The position numbers and the translations under genes are program-made. A DNA stretch of 64,000 bases from Clarireedia homoeocarpa (Eukaryota > Ascomycota > Leotiomycetes > Helotiales > Rutstroemiaceae), in NCBI GenBank assembly GCA_001465935.1, contig LNKV01000001.1:1147448-1211447 (forward strand), in the 5' to 3' direction. The notes under the pieces are model-generated. The model was not told where the DNA came from and searched no databases. It saw only the letters and a list, made by a program, of their open reading frames with translations. Positions 42,650 through 53,983 of this stretch are shown piece by piece (positions within the stretch are counted from its first letter, which is position 1; each line of letters opens with the position of its first letter).

Positions 42650-45181
42650 TGCTGCTGTTGGTATCTTTCGTTCGACTTAGGGGAGGATGGAAAAAAGGAT
42701 TGTGTGGGAGAAAAAAGGAAAATATCCGGAGGAAATGAAGATGCCGCACAATGTGAGGCACAGTAAAAAGCACCTTGTTGCAGAGAAAGATCGTCGTTAC
42801 TCCGAGAAACCCGTTCTTGGACGAGAGGCTGATACACTTCACTGTATAGCGAGACGACTCGAGCGGAATAACGTTCAGCCTGCTAGCTAATACTCCGTAC
42901 GTGAGCGGAACAAATGAATGAAAGATTGAAAGAATGAATAAGTGCGCGAAGCGACGGAGACAGCTCAGAAGAAAGGTTAGGGGAGTGAGTGGTGCATATA
43001 GTGTACGTGAAGGAATTATGGGTCCAGCTAATAAGCATCCCAACCTGAACGAAAAGAAAGACTGCCTCTCTGTGCGACGAGCAAAATGAATGGTAGGCTG
43101 TAGTTTGCTTCGAACGTCTCACTTCTTTGCACCGGCCGACTGGGGCGATGAAAGGGCCATAAGCCTATATAATTCAACGAATGAAAGAAAAAGAGAGTGA
43201 TTCTTGGCGGCTAGAATGCTTCTATTCTTCTGATCGCACGGCCTGGATCGTGGTTGAAATCCTTCCAAAAGTCCAGGCAGTAGGAAAGTAAGGTACCGTG
43301 AGGAACTGGCCAGTGCCATAAGCTGGCCTCACCGACTCGCTGAGCTCTATCCTGTCTGTGCTTAGAACGAATCTGTGTCTCGCAAACGGCTTTCAAGCTG
43401 TCAAATCTGTTGCCCCATTAGTATCTAGGCACGCAGCGGGACGCAAACCACTCGACGCGCTCCACGGCGAGTTCTTCCTCCCTGGTCCCCTCCCATTCCC
43501 TCCTTCGACTCAGCACACTCGGTCGATTACTTCCCAGAAGCATCAAGGACATGCTGATGATGATCCACGCGAAACTTGAGGGATTGGGATGCTTGTCGAC
43601 ATGTTGTGGATGCCATCCCGTCCGTGTCGAAATTCGCAATGGGCGAGTGTGGTTGGACAAAGGTGGCGGATGTTTCTAATAAAAGGTTTCAGCAATGAAC
43701 GTCAGAAGAAGGAAATTCCAAAAGTGCTTGCAATTCTAAGGTTACGCGAATACTCAACCCTTGTCAGCCAATCAAAGCCACAATGAAGAATTTCTAGTTC
43801 TATTACTTGTATTACTTCTACGGTATTACTTCTATTACTTGTATGACTTCGTATACTTCTATTACTTCGCAAGCCCCAATAGAGTGAGCAACGCGAGACA
43901 TGTCCAATTCCTCAAATGGTGCATATACCAACTCCAAACCCCACGAATACTCATTGTGAAGCTCGTCTCTGTCTTGGTATTCATCCCCTTCTCGTCCCCT
44001 CTCATCCCACCTTCAAAACGTCCAACCACATTTTCCCCGAATATCTCCCATCTCATTGTCTCATCTCATTGTCCCATCCCATTCTATCCCATCTCATCTG
44101 ACCGTGCTTCCGTATCCTCCTATTAATCATCTAAAATACAGCATCTCCGAATCCCCCACTTCTTCACAAATCTACAAATCTACCTCCCGAGCCACGCGAG
44201 CCTACGCCGCACATTTCCTTTTCCCTGCAGCTTGCACGCTTCGCATAAAACTAAACGAAAGCAGTTTGGTTCGATGCGCCATAATCAGGGGTAAATCGAT
44301 GATGAGGTGAACGAGAAACTGTGGCGTGCATGCGGGTAAGGATGGACGAATGTGCCCAGGTTTGATATAAAGTGCTCTGTGCATTCTGTGAGATGACACA
44401 AGGTATACAGTAAAATTACCTTGTTACTCGGTCCTTCTGCTGATTGTTATTTCTGCCTTTCACGATTTTCTAAGCAGACATGAGATCATATGAGAACAGA
44501 CGCTCGTGTAATGGATTTCAAGCGCGTGTATATATATATGCACAGCTTACAGGTAAGAACTCTTTTTCGGGGTGTATTTCTATTACACGGAAGATAAGCA
44601 ATACCTAATTACAGCATCACAGAGCAAGATCTCAAGCACTGCCGAATGGCATTAAAGCCCTTTGATGCTATATGAAGTCATTTCGTCACATTGGTGCTTA
44701 CATGCCAACACTACCATGCCGCTCCGCTTCTCACACAGCATCACTATGTGTCGCCATGGCCATAAGATTCGGTCTTTCTTCTCCAACTCAGGCTACTAAT
44801 AGCGCAAGGTGCGAATGAGGCCTTCGACAGTATTAAGATGGATACTCCGCGCGTATAAGGACCTCTTGGTAGCCTACTCGTTGGTCACTGGTGGCGCATG
44901 ATGACCAGCCAAACCCAACACTCTTAACGCGCGGCGCGCCAACTTTCGCTGTTGGAAGGACCTATCTGACGATTGAATTGGCTAGAGAACGATACTTGAG
45001 ACACGAACGTGTATAGGGGAGCACAAGCGATAAGTACATGGGCCTCGTAAAGGAATTGTTAGGGGGAAGTTTCAATTGAGGTTTAGGCACTAGCAATCAA
45101 CATCTTGAAACCAACAAAGTAAGAAATCTACCCCGCAATTTCATAGCGACGACACCGGTGTTATCCGTGGGAGCATGTAAA
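42650..45181. other. intergenic region with short degenerate repeats
   Basis: This 2.5 kb separates two minus-strand genes. No gene is supported. A degenerate ATTACTTCT-type tract lies at 43795-43868 and a CCCATCTCATTG-type tract at about 44040-44100. Confidence 0.5.
43795..43868 (+). repeat. degenerate ATTACTTCT/ATTACTTGT tandem tract
   Basis: About eight imperfect 9-bp-like units containing TATTACTT. Units vary in length, so it is an old or imperfect minisatellite. Confidence 0.7.
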
Positions 45182-46121
45182 TCATACAACGTTTTTCTCC
45201 AGCCACTGTTGGTTCCGTCAGCTCCACGCCTACCAATAACGTCTCCATACCTCACAACCCATGGGAAATAAACCAACAAAGGAAAATAAGCATAAACTCA
45301 CCTCCTCCCACTGCTCTCCCGAAAAGCTTGAACTAATCGAGTTCTCAACCACACCGTCAAAAACAACGGTTGGCGTAACGTGTATCCCAACCAATCTATT
45401 CATCTTGATTAACACCTTCAGATCATTCGTGACTCCATTGCCATTATTTAAACCTCCATCCTCTGCTGGCTTATCACTAATTCTCAGCAAATCCATCATT
45501 TGCTTCTCATCAACCCCTACTTTTCCACCTATCTGCGCAAGACGTTCGTAGGTCTTATTTCGAGTCTCATTCACAACGTTGACATCATAGAAGGATTTCG
45601 CTTCGGCGAAAAGGGCTGCGCTGAAGTCGAAGAATCTGCTAGGTTGTACTGGGTTAGGAGGTCAGCCTTGATGAGCCTTTGGAAGAGCTAGAATATATAT
45701 AGCAGGTTGGCAAAGCAGAGCCATCACTGCAAACCGCTGTTCCCAGCAACGGCAGTCCACCCCAACTCACATTTAAGCACCGCAACACCCGCTTCATGCA
45801 CGAGCGTCGAGCTCGGATGCCACGGCTGAACCTGTTGCCGGAAGAGAATCTGGACTTTATCTGCATACTTGCGCTTAATCAAGGGTATAACTGAGCCGTG
45901 AACCGTGTTGAACATCTTGGCGGAGAACTATATGTATTGATACATGGCATGTTAGACACGGGGCAGTATTGTAGACAAGCAGAAGCCCCAGTAAAGGGTT
46001 CAGAGACGAGCATTCATCAACGTACAGGGCAGACATAGTCGAGATACAATTCGAGTGTATGTAGAGTAGGAGCATTGGTTGCAGCGAACTTCTGCCCGGC
46101 GAACTTGGGTGCTAGAGCCAT
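45182..46121 (-). CDS. DsbA/thioredoxin-like fold protein, single-cysteine CPFS site
   Basis: A 207-residue protein from exons 46121-46026, 45927-45771, 45648-45302 and 45205-45182; the last exon codes only WLEKNVV plus stop. The fold signals are TLELYLDYVCPFSAKMF (20-36), VQPWHPSSTLVHEA, FFDFSAALF, and VTPTVVFDG with the cis-Pro before the last strands. This is the DsbA/HCCA-isomerase-like branch of the thioredoxin superfamily. The active site reads Cys31-Pro-Phe-Ser34, so it lacks a resolving cysteine and may act as a glutathione-type transferase or monothiol oxidoreductase. No signal peptide is seen. Substrate unknown. Confidence 0.83.
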
Positions 46122-46663
46122 TTCTGAGAAATTGGAAGGATTCGGGACGATGTAATGGACGTAGACGTCAATGATGTGGAAATATTCAAACGTTCTAAGA
46201 ACGGTTGTGCTTTGTTTCAGATACGAGCCTCACCCAGGATGACGTGACTGCAGCCCGAATGCAGCGAATGTGGGGAAGTGATAACTACAAACGTAGTTAG
46301 ATAACATGTGGGTCGAAGATATAAATATAAATATTTGTGATGGAAATTAGAATGCAGCGGGTTTGGACTTATTACCATCTTGCGTTCGAATATATAATAG
46401 GATTCTTTGTGATCCTTCATGTCTCCATAGCCGTGCAATCACTCTACAAGATCTCACATCATCTTACATATATGTGAACTCAACATCCAGTTGATGCCGC
46501 CCGATGTTTACTACTCTGTGATCAAGCTCGAAATTGCACTGAAGTATCCAAATGGGCTCATTATACACTTTCTCCATATAATATCCAGGCATCCCGAGGA
46601 TTTCGGTAGTCAAACAGACAAAGAAACATCTCCCACAACAAACACTATGTAAATTCGTAACAT
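46122..46663. other. intergenic region
   Basis: This 542 bp is upstream of the DsbA-like gene and downstream of the PX-domain gene. Nothing notable was seen. Confidence 0.5.
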
Positions 46664-47492
46664 CTACGAGAACAAGAACTCTTTGAGTACCGGGGATCCT
46701 GAGAATTCTGGATTAAGCAATATGCAGCTAAAATAGACCCTTAAGTTAGTAAAGGTAGTTGCACAAAACCAACAAGGACCAACGCTTACTTCAAAAAGTA
46801 TTGTAGACCAGATCGTCTGTTTTCCAAAAATCTCGGGCGGAACTTTGAGATGACGCTCTTGGGCGGCAATGGTGGTATCGTGACCGAAGAATTGGGGAAT
46901 GTTCGTATTAAGTTAAGTCGTAAGTCATCAAATTCGGAATATCGTTTTCGGATCCGCATCGTGCCACCCTGAGAGACTGTCAGTATCCGCCTCATGCACG
47001 TCCAAACGGAAAGCTGTTGGTACGCACATGCAAAGTCTCAACCGTGATATTCCAAACAACAAATGCGCCTATGTTTGTTTTGCTGCCATTTACTACAACA
47101 TGGTCCTCAATATATACACTCTTTGCCCAGCAGGCCTCGTTCTTCGAGTCATCCCCGTCCGTATTATCTTGCAAGGTGATTCCGGTGTGCGCAACGGACT
47201 CGATGGACATATTGGAGACTGATCGTTGATGTGGCTGATGCCAGTATGGCGGTGAAGTTGTCGGCGAGGTCGATGGAGAGTCATTCGCATGGTCGACTGG
47301 ATGTAGGTTTGGTGAGATGATGCGATGTTTGTTTGAGCCAACCACCTCCACCTTGCCCGTCATACTGCCATTGTTATGCTGGCGGTCCGTGGCAGACTCC
47401 ATCCATTTGCAATGGTTGTGCCACTCAATGGGAAGGAATGTGTGGTTGGGTGACGTCTGGATTAGAAGATGATCAATGGGGTGAGATGTCAA
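46664..47492 (-). CDS. YPT35: PX-domain protein, Ypt35-like
   Basis: A 235-residue protein from exons 47492-47028, 46968-46790 and 46727-46664. The N-terminal 115 residues are His/Ser/Pro-rich and probably disordered. The PX domain covers about 118-235: WAKSVYIEDHVVVNGS, VVWNITVETLHGG, the phosphoinositide-contacting RYSEF (Arg164), the proline loop PPLPPKS (187-193) and the closing LLNPEFSGSPVLKEFLFS. The domain reaches the C-terminus as in Ypt35. It binds PI3P on endosomes and vacuole; in yeast Ypt35 recruits Vps13 to these membranes through an N-terminal segment. Whether that adaptor segment exists here was not determined. Confidence 0.88.
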
Positions 47493-49160
47493 TTGAGGAC
47501 AGTGGTTGAGGTTTAAATTTACTAAGTACAGGGTTGGTAGATGATAGCAAAAATATCCCTGCAGCTTTCCCCAAGTCTTAAAAGTTTATCGCCGCTTTGT
47601 GCTTTGCGCTTTGTTACTTCGTATGTCGCTGTACAGAGCAACCTGGCATTGTGCGACTGGCTGTGAAAGTACGCAGCTCGCTCTTTTGATAATGCAAGCA
47701 GACGCCCATCCTCAACATTGCCATGCTTGCACTTTGTACTTTGTAATTCGTATCTGTCTCTTGGCGGGCCTTGGAGACTGTTGGAGACTGTTGGAGACTG
47801 TTGGAGACTGTTGGAGACTGTTGGAGACTGTTGGAGAACCTTGGAGAACCTTGGAGAAAGCCTTAGGCTGGGGAGGGGATGAGAGAGAAATGCCGGTGAA
47901 AGACGTGGGTTTCTGCAAGCACAAGACATCTGATTTGCCAAACAAATCATTCCACTTTGAGGTTGACTTGAGGAACAAGGACTCATTATTTGTGGAGCGG
48001 GCCCGGGGTGACAACAAACGACCGTGAACCAGGAGAGAACGGCGCCGAGAGCGAAAACAAGCCGAAAGCGAAAGTGTCAAAGGGTCTCTAGGCAGATTGT
48101 GGCAAGGGGAATTTGGCTGAAGCGGGATTGTCGGGGGGAAAAGCGCCCGATTAAGCATCGTCCCGACTCTCTGCAACCCCAACCCCCATCCTCAACCCCA
48201 TTCTCACCACATGAATGAAGATCTCCATGCAAAGGGTAGGATCACGTCTTCCTGGTGTCTTCCTGGTGTCTTCCTTATGTCTTCGTTAATGTGCTTCGTA
48301 CTTCGTACATACTGTATGACTGTGCAATGAAACGAAACGAAGAAAGGTGCATCGCACTATCCAGGTAGATATGCCGTTGTATCCTGATACCAACAAGCCC
48401 ACCAACACGTACAGCCGTCTGCAGCGAACGATACGAATAACCGGCGGATGTGAATGGGTGGGATTGAGGGGATTCATACCTCCTCCGTGCAAAGCGCTAC
48501 TAAAGATGGAATTTTATGAATCTACGATACAGTCGATACCACGATGCTTATGAACTAGTGAAGATGTCTCGAATGCTGCGTCCATGGATTTGGATGCCTT
48601 CGCTGCCGTGATTGGTGGATTGTGTGCACCTTAGCTCAAAGAAGCTTAACCCGATGACCCGGGCTATTCACTAGCTGCATCTTCCTTGCGGTAGATACCT
48701 ACCTACTTATGTACAGATGGGGGGAAGGAGGCGCTTTGCCCCCATGTGAGTCGCGGTTCACAGACAGTTCAATCATACGGGACTATGGTGGATTGAGCTT
48801 TAAAAAACATATCCCCATCATCCTCCCCTCCTCTCTCCTGTTCTCCTACTTCTCATACTTTCGCTGCATCGCCGTCAAGGACATTCGCTTTTGCTATTTG
48901 CATCAAGTCGCTTGTAATTGGAGAATTCTCTCGTTCTTCTCATCTGCCCATCTCCTTTTTCTACGTTCTGCAAGGTAAGTAAACACTGCTTCCTAGTTAC
49001 ATTCCGAGCATACAGACGAAAATACTCCCGCCACTTTTTAAATTGGAGCGACACCTCATCTCGTCTTCCCGAAATTCATTGCTGATCCTGTACTCTTCAC
49101 ACAGTCTTCGAGATACGATCCGTTTACTTGATCTCTTCATCAATCCAAAAACTCATCAGA
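47493..49160. other. divergent intergenic region
   Basis: About 1.7 kb between divergent genes. Contains the 10 bp minisatellite at 47771-47860 and a short CTTCCTGGTGT duplication at about 48249-48275. No gene is supported. Confidence 0.5.
47771..47860 (+). repeat. 10 bp minisatellite TTGGAGACTG
   Basis: Six exact copies of TTGGAGACTG (47771-47830), then two copies of TTGGAGAACC (47831-47850) and a final partial unit (TTGGAGAAAG). A two-step expansion is implied, because the variant unit was itself duplicated. Confidence 0.95.
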
Positions 49161-49875
49161 ATGCATTCATTCAAGATCGCTCCAGCTCTCGTAGCTACCG
49201 CCTTGCTCAGCTTGACTCGTGCTCAATCCATTGACCCCGATAGTGTTGACTTGTCTATTCGTAGTATGTTCTCCCCCCTTTTTTGAGTGGCCATTGTGCA
49301 TATACCGATAATCAATTCATAGAATCATGGTGCCAAAGTCAACAATCATCCTGCCCATTACTCTGCCTACAACTTTCAGGCTCATCCGCCACCACCGCTG
49401 CTAACACTTGCGATCCTGTGAGTACTCTTTTTGCTAAAACTCCTGAGAGAAGAAGCTAATACGTGATAAGGAAACCCTCGACTACCAGTGCATTTGCGGC
49501 AATGGACTATCCCCTAATGCCTCCGAATACTCCCAGACACTTCCCTACTTTATCTGTACCGAAGCCAATGACCAGTGCGTTGTGGCCTGCAATGGTGACT
49601 CTACCTGCCAAGCTGCATGCAGAGATGACCACCCTTGCGGGGCTCAAAATCCAACTCGTATCAACACTACCAGCAGCAGTACCACTCAGTCGGCCACTGG
49701 CTCAGCTGGTGCAAGCAGCACAAACAACGTCGCATATACCGGCTTGGGTGGTTCATCGGCGGCATCGACTTCTACACCTAAGAGTGGAGCACAAATGACG
49801 TTGGACTTTGGTCGATCTTATGGTCTCGCTGTAGTCTTCGCAGGTGTCTTTGCTGGCTTTGCTCTAGTCATGTAG
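49161..49875 (+). CDS. secreted GPI-anchored-type protein, DUF7707-like
   Basis: A 200-residue protein from exons 49161-49263, 49323-49417 and 49471-49875. Signal peptide MHSFKIAPALVATALLSLTRAQS. The Cys domain runs WCQSQQSSCPLLCLQLSG, TCDPETLDYQCICGNGLSPNA, YFICTEANDQCVVACNGD and CRDDHPCGAQNPTR, which I recognise as the fungal DUF7707 pattern. A Ser/Thr-rich linker follows. The C-terminus is hydrophobic (GLAVVFAGVFAGFALVM), as expected for a GPI attachment signal. It is predicted to sit on the plasma membrane or wall; function unknown. Confidence 0.85.
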
Positions 49876-50229
49876 GCTGGTCAAGGGTCACCAAACATAA
49901 AAGGGGTGGGAAAGGGCGACCTCCAGATGTCTTATGGTATCTTTGAATGTTTACTTTGCATTCGGACGGACAACTTTGGGTTTGAATTTAGCGGTCATGG
50001 AATGCTTTTTGTCGCGAACTTTTTGAGCATTTCTTGCACATAACGTCTTCTGCATGGATAACGATGATAGCTTACTTGCTAGTCTTTTAATAATTGGTAA
50101 TGAGGGTTAGACACGACGACAGCTTACTTCTGGCTACAAAATAGAAGCAAAATCAAGACAAGTCAAATTAACAGAAGAGAATTCTGCACTTGAAGTATTC
50201 TTTGCATTCATCTGTACCGCTGCCCCAAG

Positions 50230-50271
50230 TGAAGCTATCAAAGTGAAGCTATCAAAATGAAGCTATCAACA
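50230..50271 (+). repeat. 14 bp triplicate
   Basis: Three adjacent copies of TGAAGCTATCAAAG-like units that differ only in the last two bases. Confidence 0.85.
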
Positions 50272-50465
50272 GAGTGAAAATGGGTCGATACCATTGGTCA
50301 CTTAAATAGGTACCTTGTACTTTTTTAATGAACCCCTATCTGGCATGTGAATGTGAAAACACTAAAAGATTGAACAAAAGGGGAAATGAAGGAAAACCAA
50401 AGGAACTCAACAACGGGAAGAGAGAACATTCGTTCGTCGGTCGGACTTTCCTAGATCTTATATAT

Positions 50466-50511
50466 CCATATCTATATCCATATCCATATCCATATCCATA
50501 TCCACAGCTTC
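50466..50511 (+). repeat. CATATC hexanucleotide array
   Basis: About seven CATATC units, the first with a CTATATC variant. Confidence 0.85.
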
Positions 50512-50646
50512 AATTTCCAAGGACTCGTAAGAATACACGCAACCAAGTTTTACTATTCCATTTATCGTTGTCCTCCTTTATCCCATGGCCACCCATCCAT
50601 CCTTTATTATGTGAAAGCATTTACCGCCAAAAACTAATCGCTCGCC

Positions 50647-50686
50647 AGCAGAGCAGAGCAGAGCAAAGCAAAGCAAAGCAAAGCAA
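50647..50686 (+). repeat. AGCAG/AGCAA pentanucleotide array
   Basis: About three AGCAG units followed by about four AGCAA units; the switch shows a point change spread by slippage. Confidence 0.85.
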
Positions 50687-51228
50687 TACCTAGGATGACG
50701 CGGCTCTTGCAGCAACGGACCCCTGAGCAGGCCTTGACCTGACCAACAGAAATCTCTCGGGCAGTGCGGATCCGCTCCAAAATCCAAAGAGGACTGAGGA
50801 CTGGGGACTTGGACGACACCGATGCGACACCTATCAACCAACCCACCACTGAAAAGAGTCTTTTCCATCGCGCGCCGAAGATCCCATAGAATGGCCTAAG
50901 AATTCTTCGACCGACCGGTGAACCCCTACAACGCACATCACAAGCAGATCTAAACTTTAATAATAGATAGAGTTCCAAACTACTTCTTTTCTTTTTTTGT
51001 ATTTGTGTTTACTTTTATTTCACATTTCACTCGAACTTCGTTGTCTTGTCTTATATAGACTATTTTCCATACTAATTAACCCCCTTCTTTTCTTGTGTCG
51101 CTCGGGTCGGAAGCGGATTCCACCCTCACTAATCCAAAATTCGTCCAATAAATAAATTGCTCGCTGTGAATACAGCAACAGCTCAAGACATCCTTCCTCT
51201 CCCTGTAACGACCCCCAACTCGACGACA

Positions 51229-52726
51229 ATGCCGCCGAGCAAGAGTATGTTGTTCCCCATCGCCCAGGTCCAGAGATGCCAGGGCTGTGAGTTGTGAGGG
51301 GTGCCTTTGCTGACGAATCTCGCTTTCGATAGAAGTAGCAGCGCACGAATGCGTCTCCGAAGAAGCGTTGGTTCATCTCAAGTCGTACAAATACTCCAGT
51401 GTGGATAAGAGTCTGATATCGAATTATATTCTGAAGCACTACGTATGATACCCCAAGAAAGAATCGCGGATGGAACATGGTTGCTGAGTGATTACAGTGG
51501 AATGCATTCGTCGAACTTCTGCCGCTATGGCTTGCGCCGAATATGGTGACGTTGCTGGGGTTCTGCTTCATTCTCTCCAATGTGATATGTCTGGAAATTT
51601 GGATGCCGGATCTTGTTGGGCCAGTATGTCTTCGATATGCGACGGGATGCCAGATGTGCTAGGAGTGCTAATATATTGGATCTAGGGCCCCTCATGGTTA
51701 TACTATAGTTTCGCATTTGGGTTATGGATGTATTCGACGATGGACAATGTGGATGGGAAACAGGCCCGACGGACAGGAACTTCCAGTGGGCTCGGAGAAC
51801 TCTTCGACCACGGAATCGACTCCCTTAATTGCACACTGGCGAGTTTGTGCGAAACTGCTGCTATGGGTTTGGGAACATCTAGGGCTGGAATTTTCACCGC
51901 TCTGATCCCTTGTCTGCCGATGTTCTTCTCTACCTGGGAGACATACCACACCCATACTTTATATCTGGGTATCTTCAACGGGCCTACAGAAGGTCTCATC
52001 CTAGCCTGCACAATCATGATTTTGTCTGGTTACTATGGCCCTGAAATCTGGACTCATCGAATCACGGATCTTGTGGGTCACCACTACTTCCTTGGATACC
52101 ATGAGTTCTTTGGCACCTATTCCGTCCGAGACCTCTGGGTTCCCATTCTTGTTGTCTCTCTCTTCGGCGCACACGTTCCATTCTGTGTGATCAACGTTGT
52201 CAAAGCTCGCAGAAGGGATAATCTTCCAGTCTTGCCTGTTTTCCTCGAATGGACACCTATGGCCGTCTTCACATTCTCTATCGGAGCCTGGCTTTTCTCG
52301 CCTTACTCCACTCTCATGGCGGAGAACCGTCTTGTCCTTTTCTGTCTCACGATGTCCTTCGTTTTCGGCAGAATGACCACAAAGATCATCCTTGCTCATT
52401 TGACTCGCCAACCATTCCCCTACTGGACCGTCATGCTAACCCCTCTTGTTGGTGGTGCAGTCCTCGGCAACTTGCCCCGAATTGGTCTTCCTCCTGTCAG
52501 CGCATTTGTTGAGTTGTGGTACCTTCGTGCTTACTTGGTCTTCGCTTTGATTGTCTACTTCAGATGGGCATTTTTGGTTATCGATAGCATTTGTTCATAC
52601 CTGGGTATCAATTGCTTGACAATCCCCTCCGCAAAGTTGGCCGAGATCAACGAGAAGTCCAAGACACCAAATGGAAGCGGTGCCAGATCACCCAATTCGT
52701 TACCTAACGGCAAGAGGGCTGATTAG
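51229..52726 (+). CDS. CDP-alcohol phosphotransferase (choline/ethanolamine phosphotransferase)
   Basis: A 430-residue integral membrane enzyme from exons 51229-51244, 51333-51442, 51498-51623 and 51686-52726. The catalytic CDP-OH-P motif is complete: Asp107-Gly108-x2-Ala111-Arg112-x8-Gly121-x3-Asp125-x3-Asp129. Several hydrophobic helices follow (SVRDLWVPILVVSLFGAHV, VFTFSIGAWLF, YLVFALIVYF and others). It transfers phosphocholine or phosphoethanolamine from the CDP-alcohol to diacylglycerol in the ER, the last step of the Kennedy pathway (yeast Cpt1/Ept1). Sequence alone does not separate choline from ethanolamine preference, so no symbol is given. The C-terminal 25 residues are Ser/Asn/Lys-rich and cytosolic. 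Confidence 0.94.
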
Positions 52727-53983
52727 ATCTGCTCACTGCAGTTCTATCCTCCACGACAGTTACAATTGAACTTCTAGGGTTCTTCTACTGTTCTTTCAAA
52801 AGATTCATGAGATGTTTGTACCATTTCCAGGCATTGGCTAGGCTGTATTCTATGGGTTAGGGGGTTTTACATGGGCGATGATGAGTCACGATTCAGAGAT
52901 GATTTGTACTGTTTTTTGGGCAAGCTTTCAGCTGGCAGCACAAGAAGGAGAATACGGGTTACACGTAAAGATATTTAATTAGATATTATGGACAGTCTGC
53001 TTCTTTCCTAGGAGGGATGACGGGGAAACTGGGGTCCGGAGAGGAGGAATTAGAAAGCTAGCATTTTTGCATGGCATAGCATGGCATAGCATGGCATGAT
53101 AGGGCGTTGCTTTGAGTCTGGGTGACCGACCATAGATGGGCCTCGACATGGTTTTTGCTTCGAGGAAGATTCTTGAATAGCAGATTATAATATCGACATA
53201 GCTGCCTACTCATCGAAATAGACTAGGTAGAAATGCAAATGAAAAGATTAGCGTTCATGAAGCAAAGCATCATCAAATCAAAGAAACCCAAGCCGGTTAT
53301 GCAATGCCGTGAATATAGTGCCCAGCAACAACGGAGAGCTCAATGGGAGTTTGCATCAAGTAATGTTCCAATCAGATCCGATATATGCAATTCAAGCTTT
53401 TGCAGTGCCGGTTCTTCCAGTTGGTGCAAGAAGTTTGGTTTTTCTATTTTTGTCTCAACTCTCAAGGGTTCAAACTTGATCCTTTACGGTAAAGCCCGGC
53501 AAACCGGGTCATGCGCTTGGCGAGCTTTTTGGACTGCAGGGCTGCGTCAAATGCTACCGACAACGTCATTTTGCCTTACGACACGAGGAGACGCAAGAAT
53601 ATTGGCAGCAGGGCTTGGTGCTTTGGTGCGTTTGTTGGATTATGTGTACCAAGTATGTGTGTGCAGTGCTCGTGGAGGGATCCTGGCCACTTTTTAAAAC
53701 CTGACCAAAGGACTAAGAAGGCAGCGGTAGGTCTTGTAAGAGCTGCATTCCACATCTACTTGCTGCTGTATGAATAGCCATTTCGGACGCATCGGCACTG
53801 TGAGCGGTGGATAACGTCAAGAATTCATTCATTGCTTTATAGAAAATCGAATCATTTACTCTCACAAGCTATTCTTAATCCTCGCTCTGTTGTTTTATTT
53901 TCAAACTCGAGGTACAAAACGACCAACCAACCAACCAACCAACCCTCTCGCATTGCCAAGAATTGTGTTCAGCCAAACGGGCC
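52727..53983. other. tandem intergenic region
   Basis: About 1.26 kb between two plus-strand genes. ATGGCATAGC is repeated two and a half times at about 53070-53097 and an ACCA tetranucleotide run lies at 53922-53944, just before the next start codon. A 154-codon frame in the middle has no family resemblance and is not called. Confidence 0.5.

Larger units (their letters stand above)
49876..51228. other. tandem intergenic region with three short repeats
   Basis: About 1.35 kb between two plus-strand genes. It holds a 14 bp triplicate (50230-50271), a CATATC hexamer array (about 50466-50511) and a GCAGA/GCAAA pentamer array (about 50647-50686). No gene is supported. Confidence 0.5.

Noticed and set aside
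47522..48182. Long minus-strand frames spanning the minisatellite
   Set aside because: Length is due to the repeat; no domain and no conserved start.
53233..53697. 154-codon plus-strand frame
   Set aside because: No recognisable family, unusual codon pattern, and a second frame overlaps it.
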